Source: Pseudomonadota bacterium
GTDB taxonomy: Bacteria; Pseudomonadota; Alphaproteobacteria; Sphingomonadales; Sphingomonadaceae
Direction of reading: 5' to 3'
DNA length: 27,321 nt
Assembly (NCBI GenBank): GCA_023433445.1
Contig: JAEZCS010000116.1
Span: 1-27,321, forward strand
This document shows positions 21,997 through 27,321 of this stretch, piece after piece. The notes under the pieces are model-generated. The model had not been told where the DNA came from, did not search any database, and was given only the letters and a program-made list of their open reading frames with translations. The translations under genes were made by a program, and so were the position numbers. The number at the start of each line of letters is the position of its first letter. Positions within the stretch are counted from its first letter, which is position 1.

Positions 21997-24162
21997 ATGG
22001 CCGGGAAGATCGGTGAGGACAAGGGCGCCAAGAGCGCCGCGCGCGAGTTTGAAACGAAAATAGGCGCAGGTGGCGAACTGCATCAGATTGCGGGCTCGTC
22101 GGACGATGTCCTGACGACGCAGCAGGGCGTACCCATCGCTGATGATCAGAACAGCCTTAGGGTTGGGGAGCGTGGGCCGACGCTTCTGGAGGACTTTCAT
22201 TTCCGCGAGAAAATCTTCCATTTCGACCATGAACGCATTCCTGAGCGCGTCGTCCACGCACGCGGCTTTGGTGTCCATGGCACTTTCACGCTCAATGAGA
22301 GCCTGGAGGAGTTCACCTCCGCAAAGGTGTTGACGGAGGTTGGCGAAAAAACGCCGATGTTCGTGCGCTTTTCCACCGTCGCGGGAAACAAGGGATCGTT
22401 CGACCTTGCCCGCGACGTGCGCGGCTTTGCGGCAAAATTCTATACTAAGGAAGGCAATTGGGACATTGTCGCCAACAATATCCCCGTCTTCTTCATCCAG
22501 GACGCGATCAAGTTCCCTGACTTGGTCCACGCGGCCAAGCAGGCGCCCGATCGCGGATTTCCGCAGGCCCAGACGGCGCACGACAATTTCTGGGACTTCA
22601 TCACCCTGACGCCTGAATCGATGCACATGATCATGTGGACGATGTCGGACCGCGCAATTCCCCGCTCCTTCCGCTTCATGGAAGGGTTCGGCGTTCACAG
22701 CTTCCGGCTGATCAATGCGGAAGGGAAGGGCACCTTCGTCAAATTTCATTTCAAGCCCAAACAGGGCTTGCAATCGGTATTGTGGAACGAGGCACTGAAG
22801 ATCAACGGCGCCGACCCCGATTTCCACCGGCGCGACCTGTGGGATGCGATCGATCTTGGCAATCCGCCTGAATGGGATCTGGGCGTGCAGATTTTCGACG
22901 ATGATTTCGCTGAATCCTTCGAATTCGACGTGCTTGATGCGACGAAGATCATTCCCGAGGAGCAAGTCCCGGTTCGCATCATCGGCAGCTTCGTCCTCGA
23001 CGCCCAGGTCGACAATTTCTTTGCAGAAACAGAGCAGGTCGCCTTCTGCACGCAAAATGTCGTGCCGGGCATTGGCTTTTCGAATGATCCGCTGCTGCAG
23101 GGACGCAATTTCTCCTATCTCGATACGCAATTGAAGCGACTGGGCTCGCCCAACTTCACGCATATCCCGATCAATCAGCCACGCGGATGCCCCGTCCACA
23201 ATTTCCAGCAGGACGGTCACATGGCGATGCGGAACCCCAAGGGGCGCGTGAATTACGAGCCCAACAGCTGGGGTGGTCCTCGCGAGTCACCTGATCGGGG
23301 CTATCGCCACTTTGCCGCTGGAGAGGCCGGACCCAAGCTCCAGATCCGCTCGCCCAGCTTCAACGACCATTACAGCCAGGCGCGCCAGTTCTTCATCAGC
23401 CAGACGCCTATCGAGCAAAAGCATATCGGCGACGCGCTGGTGTTCGAGCTGTCGAAATGCGAGCGGATCGACATACGGGAGAGGATGGTCGCGCATCTGC
23501 GCAATATCGATGAGACGCTCGCGACTGTCGTGGCTGGCGGCCTGGGGCTAGCCAAGCTGCCGGATCCGGCTCCGGCCGCCGCAGAGCCGCGCACGGACCT
23601 CCCTCCATCGCCGGCGCTCAGCATCGTCAAGAACGGCCCTGAAAGCTTCGCTGGGCGAAAGCTCGGCATATTGGTCAGCGACGGCGCTCCCGTTGCGCTG
23701 GTCAAGGCGCTGACGAAGGAGGTAAAGCGCCTTGGCGCGGTCTACGAGATCATCGCGCCCAAGACCGCCGGTGCTACATTGGATGACGGCACCATCGCCG
23801 AAGCCAAGCAGAAGATCGATGGCGGGCCGTCCGTCCTGTATGATGCTGTCGCGCTGATCCTGTCTGCCGATGGCGCGGAGCAGCTTGCGATGGACAAGGC
23901 GGCGAAGGATTTCGTCAGCGATGCCCATGCGCATTGCAAGTTCATCGCCTATGTCGACGACGCTCTGCCGCTCATTCAGCGGGCAGGGGTGCAGGAAAGC
24001 GACATGGACGAAGGCTTTGTGCGGCTGGAAGGGCCGGATGATGTCGAGCCTTTCCTGACGCTGTGCGGGCAGGTCCGGCTGTGGGATCGCGAATTCAAGG
24101 TCGATCTCGACGCCGCTGGCTTCCTCGCAGCGCAAGCCGCCGACACACCACCATCTCCGTGA
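21997..24162 (+). CDS. katE: Large-subunit heme catalase (HPII/KatE type)
   Basis: A 721-residue clade 2 catalase that breaks hydrogen peroxide into water and oxygen in the cytosol. Catalytic His87 lies in VVHARG, the conserved Asn pair is at 160-161 (ANNIPVFFIQ), and heme-ligand Tyr374 with Arg370 lies in GRNFSYLDTQ. Beyond the roughly 500-residue core, residues from about 553 to the end form the flavodoxin/class-I-amidotransferase-like C-terminal domain (GRKLGILVSDGAP) found only in large catalases. The start at 21997 has AGGAGAG about seven bases upstream; the frame extends to a TTG at 21934 but without such a signal. A hairpin at 24173-24208 follows. E. coli katE belongs to the RpoS general stress regulon; here an EcfG-type control is possible but its promoter match is weak. 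Confidence 0.95.
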   Translation: MAGKIGEDKGAKSAAREFETKIGAGGELHQIAGSSDDVLTTQQGVPIADDQNSLRVGERGPTLLEDFHFREKIFHFDHERIPERVVHARGFGVHGTFTLNESLEEFTSAKVLTEVGEKTPMFVRFSTVAGNKGSFDLARDVRGFAAKFYTKEGNWDIVANNIPVFFIQDAIKFPDLVHAAKQAPDRGFPQAQTAHDNFWDFITLTPESMHMIMWTMSDRAIPRSFRFMEGFGVHSFRLINAEGKGTFVKFHFKPKQGLQSVLWNEALKINGADPDFHRRDLWDAIDLGNPPEWDLGVQIFDDDFAESFEFDVLDATKIIPEEQVPVRIIGSFVLDAQVDNFFAETEQVAFCTQNVVPGIGFSNDPLLQGRNFSYLDTQLKRLGSPNFTHIPINQPRGCPVHNFQQDGHMAMRNPKGRVNYEPNSWGGPRESPDRGYRHFAAGEAGPKLQIRSPSFNDHYSQARQFFISQTPIEQKHIGDALVFELSKCERIDIRERMVAHLRNIDETLATVVAGGLGLAKLPDPAPAAAEPRTDLPPSPALSIVKNGPESFAGRKLGILVSDGAPVALVKALTKEVKRLGAVYEIIAPKTAGATLDDGTIAEAKQKIDGGPSVLYDAVALILSADGAEQLAMDKAAKDFVSDAHAHCKFIAYVDDALPLIQRAGVQESDMDEGFVRLEGPDDVEPFLTLCGQVRLWDREFKVDLDAAGFLAAQAADTPPSP

Positions 24163-24172
24163 AGCCCAGCTT

Positions 24173-24208
24173 AATGGTGCGGACGGCTGAACGTCGCTCC
24201 GCACCATT
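24173..24208 (+). terminator. Hairpin terminator after the catalase gene
   Basis: Ten bases past the catalase stop, AATGGTGCGGA (24173-24183) and TCCGCACCATT (24198-24208) form a perfect 11-base-pair stem with a 14-base loop, followed by TTCG. The short T tail makes intrinsic termination likely but not certain. It separates the catalase from the Crp/Fnr-like gene. Confidence 0.65.
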
Positions 24209-24301
24209 TCGTCGCAAGAATTTCAGGACTCCAACATGGGTAAAGGGCCACTCACCTGGTTAGGCTAAGATTGTCATGGGGGCTTCACAGGGGAATCGCC
24301 C

Positions 24302-24940
24302 ATGTTAGGCCAAGTTGCCGTTACCGAATCCCATTGCCATTTCCGACCGCATCAGTTTCTTGCCCGGGAGGATGAGCAGCCTGAAACGATCTTCCGCATT
24401 GATGAGGGATGGGCCTGCCGCTACCGCTTGCTGCCCGATGGCCGCCGCCAGATCACCGGCCTCTATTTGCCCGGCGATATCTGTGAGCCGCATTGGGCGC
24501 TTGGTCGGCGGCCATCACAGCCGATCGTCGCCCTGACCAATGTACGCGCGACACTGCTCCCCTCGACGCCTCAGGGTGGATTCCCGGCGGAAACGCAGCA
24601 GGCTTGCTGGAAAAGCTTGGGCGAAGCTATTGAGCGACAGACCAACTGGCTTGTCACGTTGGGCCGCAAGACCGCGCTTGAGCGTCTGGCGCATCTGTTG
24701 CTGGAATTGTTCGAGCGGATGCGCGCGTCTGGCCTCACTTATGGCCAGCAATGCGCGATGCCGCTCACGCAGATGGAAATCGCCGACCTCACAGGCCTGA
24801 CGCCGGTTCACGTCAACCGGACGCTGCAGTCGATGCGGGCGCGGGGCTTGGTGGAACTGCAGTCCAAATGGCTGCGCATTCCTGACCTCGCGTCACTCCG
24901 CGACGCAGCGGCGCTTACCCCCAACGAGATGCTGGTCTAA
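24302..24940 (+). CDS. Crp/Fnr family transcriptional regulator
   Basis: A 212-residue regulator with an N-terminal cyclic-nucleotide-binding-like barrel (FRIDEGWACRYRLLPDGRRQITGLYLPGDIC, roughly 30-65, shown as landmarks) and a C-terminal winged helix, with recognition region MEIADLTGLTPVHVNRTL (about 155-175). It lacks the spaced four-cysteine cluster of oxygen-sensing FNR, and the cAMP phosphate-binding Arg-Ser pattern of true Crp is not evident, so its signal is unknown. AGGGGA lies about six bases before the ATG. It is on the same strand as the catalase but behind its terminator, in a 139-base gap. It converges on the small hydrophilic protein genes, with only 24 bases between the stops. 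Confidence 0.9.
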   Translation: MLGQVAVTESHCHFRPHQFLAREDEQPETIFRIDEGWACRYRLLPDGRRQITGLYLPGDICEPHWALGRRPSQPIVALTNVRATLLPSTPQGGFPAETQQACWKSLGEAIERQTNWLVTLGRKTALERLAHLLLELFERMRASGLTYGQQCAMPLTQMEIADLTGLTPVHVNRTLQSMRARGLVELQSKWLRIPDLASLRDAAALTPNEMLV

Positions 24941-24964
24941 GCGCCGCGTCTTCCCTGATTGGCG

Positions 24965-25195
24965 CTATGCGCCTTCATTGTCGGATCGAGTACCGGTCTG
25001 CGGCTGAACCTTGTCCTGCTTCGTCACTCGCGTGGGTTCGGGATCGCCGCCTCGCGCTGACTTTTCCTCGTCGCGCGATCCAACATCCCGGGCCAGATCG
25101 CCGCCCGCTGCGCTACCCTGGCTGGGCGCGGGTGGATCGTCATGCAGGGTCGCGTCATCGCGGCCTTCACTGCGATTTTGATTTTCGGTCGTCAT
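24965..25195 (-). CDS. Small hydrophilic, probably disordered protein (76 residues)
   Basis: A 76-residue protein beginning MTTENQNRSEGRDD and made largely of Asp, Glu, Gln, Gly, Lys, Arg, Pro, Ser and Thr, with almost no hydrophobic residues and only two Val near the end. No family is recognised. Composition predicts an intrinsically disordered, hydrophilin-like protein. The start overlaps the end of the preceding 89-residue gene by 29 bases, and AAGGA lies seven bases upstream. It is the third small gene after the hemerythrin-like gene and probably shares its stress promoter. Confidence 0.65.
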   Translation of the reverse strand: MTTENQNRSEGRDDATLHDDPPAPSQGSAAGGDLARDVGSRDEEKSARGGDPEPTRVTKQDKVQPQTGTRSDNEGA

Positions 25196-25436
25196 CATCC
25201 TGTCCTTGCTGAGCGGCTCCGCCAGAGGCGGGGTCGCTATCATAATCTTCGGGGTTCCCGCCGCCGCCTGCCGCGGCGCCGCTTCCCTCGACCACGCCTG
25301 AGCCTCCACGCGCCCGGTGCCCGCGATTATCCTCGCGCCCGGTCGAAAGGGGGAGAGGTTTGGCTGCCTGTATGTTGGCGTCCTCATCACCCTGGTAGAT
25401 GGGCGGGAGCGCGGGCGATCGCTTGTCCTTATTCAT
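25167..25436 (-). CDS. Small hydrophilic, Gly/Asp-rich protein (89 residues)
   Basis: An 89-residue protein starting MNKDKRSPALPPIYQGDEDAN, with a Gly-rich middle (GSGAAAGGGGN) and an acidic, Lys-ending tail (GQDDDDRKSKSQ). The N-terminal PPIYQGDED is the only part with some hydrophobic residues and may be a short binding motif. The ATG overlaps the stop of the 91-residue gene (ATGAATAA), implying translational coupling. No family is recognised. Low complexity and the operon position suggest a stress-protective or regulatory disordered protein (inference). Confidence 0.65.
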   Translation of the reverse strand: MNKDKRSPALPPIYQGDEDANIQAAKPLPLSTGREDNRGHRARGGSGVVEGSGAAAGGGGNPEDYDSDPASGGAAQQGQDDDDRKSKSQ

Positions 25437-25704
25437 GTGACTCAGGCCCATCCGATTGGCGCGACTTTGCGCCTGCGCCTGCCTGTCCGGCGCGGCTGTC
25501 CTGTTCTTCACCATGCCGCGTCATGGTTTCGGGGTTATAGTTGGATGGAATGCTCCCGCCGCTCTGAGGATCGCGCTCCGGCTCCCGGTCCAGCGTCGCG
25601 CTTGGCCGCCGCGCCGCACCCGGGGGCTGGTTTTCCGTCGAGATGTTGGGATTGCGCGTCTGTTCCGTAGGCACGTCGCGCTTGCTGCGTGTGGGGTCGT
25701 TCAT
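25429..25704 (-). CDS. Small hydrophilic, probably disordered protein (91 residues)
   Basis: A 91-residue protein starting MNDPTRSKRDVPTEQTRNPN, rich in Pro, Arg, Glu, Ser, Gln and Asn and almost free of hydrophobic residues, ending SRQSDGPESHE. No family or fold is recognised. It begins 21 bases after the hemerythrin-like gene with GGGAGAGAGG just upstream, and its stop overlaps the next small gene. It is likely the first of three co-translated disordered proteins in the hemerythrin operon. Confidence 0.65.
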   Translation of the reverse strand: MNDPTRSKRDVPTEQTRNPNISTENQPPGAARRPSATLDREPERDPQSGGSIPSNYNPETMTRHGEEQDSRAGQAGAGAKSRQSDGPESHE

Positions 25705-25725
25705 ATCCTCTCTCCCGGGCCAGGC

Positions 25726-26301
25726 TCAGGCGAGCTTCAGCCCTTCCTGGTTCATGCGGCGCGTCAGCGTGCCGCTTTCCTGTTCGCTCAATGCCTGCTT
25801 GAGGCGTGGGAAAAGCTCCTGCTCCTCGCGCTGGATATGCTCTTCGATATCGCGGCGGAACTGCGCGAGCTTGGCCTGAAAAGCGCTATGGTCGCGCGTC
25901 AGGTCGGTCAGCTCGTACAGATATTGCTTCACATAGCCATGGTCGCTGTTGAGCGCGTCAGCTTCCTCGCGCATGCCCGCCTGGCGCATCGCGGCGTAGA
26001 TGGCGTTTTCCTCCTCCATCGCATGTTTGCCCAGCGCATGTTTGAGCTGGGTGAGCAACATGCTCCGCTTGCCATTGGCCTCCGGGCTTGCGTCCCGCAG
26101 CTTGTCGAACAGCGCGAGCGTCATCTTGTGCTCCAGCGCCAGCGCCTTGTCCCAGTCGCCTGCCAGCGCCGTCGGAGCCTGCACCGCAAGCTTGCGCCCG
26201 GCGGCTCCCAGCAGCGCCAGACCGGCTCCGATGCCTGCGCCGAGCAGCGCTTCGCGGTTTGAACCATGGGTGAAACGGTGAAGGCGTGCATGTGCGCCCA
26301 T
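25726..26301 (-). CDS. Hemerythrin-like (HHE cation-binding) domain protein
   Basis: A 191-residue protein with a short basic N-terminus, a Gly/Ala/Leu-rich stretch at about 18-33 that could sit in or against a membrane, and an HHE four-helix domain. Candidate iron ligands are His58 in LEHKM, His in GKHAMEEENAIY, His in SDHGYVK, His in RDHSAF and HIQREEQELFPRL. Such proteins bind di-iron and oxygen or reactive nitrogen/oxygen species. The start at 26301 has GGAGGATCAAC directly upstream. A perfect EcfG-type promoter lies at 26334-26358, and three small hydrophilic protein genes follow in the same operon. Confidence 0.87.
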   Translation of the reverse strand: MGAHARLHRFTHGSNREALLGAGIGAGLALLGAAGRKLAVQAPTALAGDWDKALALEHKMTLALFDKLRDASPEANGKRSMLLTQLKHALGKHAMEEENAIYAAMRQAGMREEADALNSDHGYVKQYLYELTDLTRDHSAFQAKLAQFRRDIEEHIQREEQELFPRLKQALSEQESGTLTRRMNQEGLKLA

Positions 26302-26333
26302 GTTGATCCTCCGTGTGTTTGGAATGCTCCGAC

Positions 26334-26358
26334 AACGGCCCTCGACCCGGCCCGTTCC
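26334..26358 (-). promoter_or_regulatory. EcfG-type general stress promoter of the hemerythrin operon (GGAAC-N16-CGTT)
   Basis: On the minus strand GGAAC (26354-26358) is followed after exactly 16 bases by CGTT (26334-26337), a full match to the consensus of the PhyR-NepR-EcfG general stress response of alphaproteobacteria. The -10 element ends 32 bases before the hemerythrin-like ATG, a normal leader length. Confidence 0.8.
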
Positions 26359-26427
26359 GCCCGCAGTCCGCCACAAGGCAAAGCGTCTAACGCAGGTTAG
26401 CGAGGCGCGATTTTCAGCGATGAAGAG

Positions 26428-26452
26428 GGAACGGCGCATGGCCCCGCTGGTT
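26428..26452 (+). promoter_or_regulatory. EcfG-type general stress promoter of the SRPBCC gene (GGAAC-N16-GGTT)
   Basis: GGAAC (26428-26432) is followed after 16 bases by GGTT (26449-26452), one base off the consensus. It ends 43 bases before the SRPBCC start codon. With the divergent element at 26334-26358 it forms a back-to-back pair of stress promoters. Confidence 0.7.
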
Positions 26453-26495
26453 GGCGAGGGATCAGCAGACACCCGAAAATCGAAAGGAGCGCAGC

Positions 26496-27086
26496 ATGGC
26501 AGACATGACGCCGGGCCAGCAGGACGACGCCCCGCCCCTGACCGCCAAGGATAAGGAAGACCGGGCCGCCGCAACGGCTGGGCTGGCCGAAGCGACGGGC
26601 AGCGACGTCACAGGCAAGACGGTGACGATCAACCGTCCTCGGCAGGAGATCTACGATTTCTGGCGCGACTTTTCGAACCTGCCGCAGGTGATGGACAATG
26701 TCGTGTCGATCGAAAAGCTGGATGACCGGCGGTCACGCTGGACAGTGAAGGCGCCGGGCGGCGGCACCGTCAGCTGGACATCGCAGGTCACCGAAGACCA
26801 GCCCGGCGAGCTTATCGCCTGGACGTCCGAAGACGATGCCGACGTTCCCAACAGTGGCCGGGTCGAGTTTCGCGATGCGCCGGGCGACCGAGGCACCTGG
26901 GTCACGGCCACCATAGTTTATGATCCGCCCGCAGGCATCATCGGCAAGGTCATCGCCAAGATGTTCCAGCGCGAGCCCGCGATCCAGGCGCGGCGCGACC
27001 TGCGCCCCTTCAAGCAGCTCATGGAAACCGGCGAGATCGCCACGGGCGCGCGCAACCGCCGCCTCCTCGAAGAAGGAAAGAACTGA
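26496..27086 (+). CDS. SRPBCC family protein (polyketide cyclase/dehydrase-like)
   Basis: A 196-residue protein with a hydrophilic N-terminal tail (about 1-40, rich in Asp, Glu, Ala) and an SRPBCC/START-like domain. TVTINRPRQEIYDFWRDFSNLPQVM (landmark: EIYDFWRDFSNLP) opens the domain, and WTSQVTEDQPGELIAW and a C-terminal helix around MFQREPAIQARRDLRPFKQLMETGEI close it. The fold makes a hydrophobic ligand pocket; the ligand is unknown. AAAGGAG precedes the ATG at 26496. Its stop overlaps the alcohol dehydrogenase start (TGATG), so both are likely expressed together from the EcfG-type promoter upstream. This SRPBCC plus zinc alcohol dehydrogenase pair recurs in alphaproteobacteria to my knowledge. 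Confidence 0.87.
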   Translation: MADMTPGQQDDAPPLTAKDKEDRAAATAGLAEATGSDVTGKTVTINRPRQEIYDFWRDFSNLPQVMDNVVSIEKLDDRRSRWTVKAPGGGTVSWTSQVTEDQPGELIAWTSEDDADVPNSGRVEFRDAPGDRGTWVTATIVYDPPAGIIGKVIAKMFQREPAIQARRDLRPFKQLMETGEIATGARNRRLLEEGKN

Positions 27087-27321
27087 TGCGCGCACTGGCC
27101 TGGCACGGCAAGCACGACGTTCGCGTCGACACGGTCGACGACCCCGAAATCCTCAATCCGCGCGATTGCATCATCAAGGTGACGTCGACCGCGATCTGCG
27201 GGTCCGATCTGCACCTGTACGACGGCTATATCCCGACGATGCAGGCGGGCGACATCCTCGGCCATGAATTCATGGGCGAAGTCGTCGAAGTCGGGCCGAA
27301 ATCGACACTGAAAAAGGGTCA
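27086..27321 (+). CDS. Zinc-dependent alcohol dehydrogenase, N-terminal part (runs off the right edge)
   Basis: The first 78 residues of a medium-chain zinc alcohol dehydrogenase. MRALAWHGKHDVRVDTVDDP opens the fold. ICGSDLHLYDG carries the catalytic-zinc Cys and GHEFMGEVVEVG the catalytic-zinc His-Glu. The conserved phrase resembles the branch annotated as glutathione-independent formaldehyde dehydrogenase-like or threonine-dehydrogenase-like enzymes, but the distinguishing C-terminal part is outside the window. It is translationally coupled to the SRPBCC gene and so belongs to the stress-promoter unit. Confidence 0.88.
   Translation, partial: MRALAWHGKHDVRVDTVDDPEILNPRDCIIKVTSTAICGSDLHLYDGYIPTMQAGDILGHEFMGEVVEVGPKSTLKKG

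Noticed and set aside
21982..23220. 412-codon minus-strand open frame opposite the catalase gene
   Set aside because: The plus strand clearly encodes the catalase with all catalytic residues; the antisense frame shows no family pattern.
24302..24940. Oxygen-sensing FNR
   Set aside because: The four-cysteine iron-sulfur pattern is missing; only scattered cysteines are seen, so the protein is called only as Crp/Fnr family.
1..27321. CRISPR arrays, tRNA/rRNA genes, insertion sequences, prophage
   Set aside because: No regularly spaced repeats, cloverleaf-like sequences, transposase or phage genes were recognised on either strand.

Overview
The window looks like chromosomal DNA of a GC-rich alphaproteobacterium, most likely a sphingomonad (Sphingobium, Sphingomonas or Novosphingobium type). 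This rests on codon use, a TonB receptor placed inside a catabolic cluster, and a stress region with two promoters of the alphaproteobacterial general-stress-response (EcfG) type. The genus is an inference, because no rRNA or other marker gene is present. No tRNA, rRNA, CRISPR array or insertion sequence was seen.

Region A (about 36-20224, all genes on the minus strand) is a roughly 20 kb uptake and catabolism block, described here in transcription order. It opens with a frameshifted aldehyde dehydrogenase, a DSD1/D-threonine-aldolase-type PLP enzyme, a RidA imine deaminase, a DUF1624 membrane protein and an FAD amine/amino-acid oxidoreductase. A siderophore-type TonB receptor with a strong terminator hairpin follows, then a GhrA-like 2-hydroxyacid dehydrogenase. 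Next comes a tightly overlapping operon: HAD hydrolase, second FAD oxidoreductase, family-5 substrate-binding protein, two Dpp-type permeases, and a double-ATPase protein split by an in-frame TAA. A GNAT acetyltransferase, a succinate-semialdehyde-type dehydrogenase and a tartrate/D-malate-type dehydrogenase close the block. Together they suggest import through both membranes of a small peptide-like, opine-like or aminocarboxylate compound, oxidative deamination, and channelling of aldehydes and 2-oxo/2-hydroxy acids to central metabolism. The substrate cannot be read from the sequence.

Region B (20225-21268) is the divergent LysR regulator of that block. A motif pair (ATGCTGCA plus CAATTAAC) occurs both in the LysR/ALDH intergenic region and upstream of the DSD1 gene, a plausible operator.

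Region C (about 21300-27321) is a stress-response island. It holds a 31-codon small ORF, a small membrane protein, a DUF3606 protein, a large HPII-type catalase with a terminator, a Crp/Fnr-like regulator, and an operon of a hemerythrin-like protein followed by three small, very hydrophilic proteins. Divergent from that operon lie an SRPBCC protein and the start of a zinc alcohol dehydrogenase that runs off the right edge. The hemerythrin operon has a perfect GGAAC-N16-CGTT promoter and the SRPBCC gene has GGAAC-N16-GGTT.

Two apparent lesions (nonsense codon in the ABC ATPase, missing base in the aldehyde dehydrogenase) and a 13-base C run at the left edge mean that either the catabolic block is starting to decay or the assembly has local errors.
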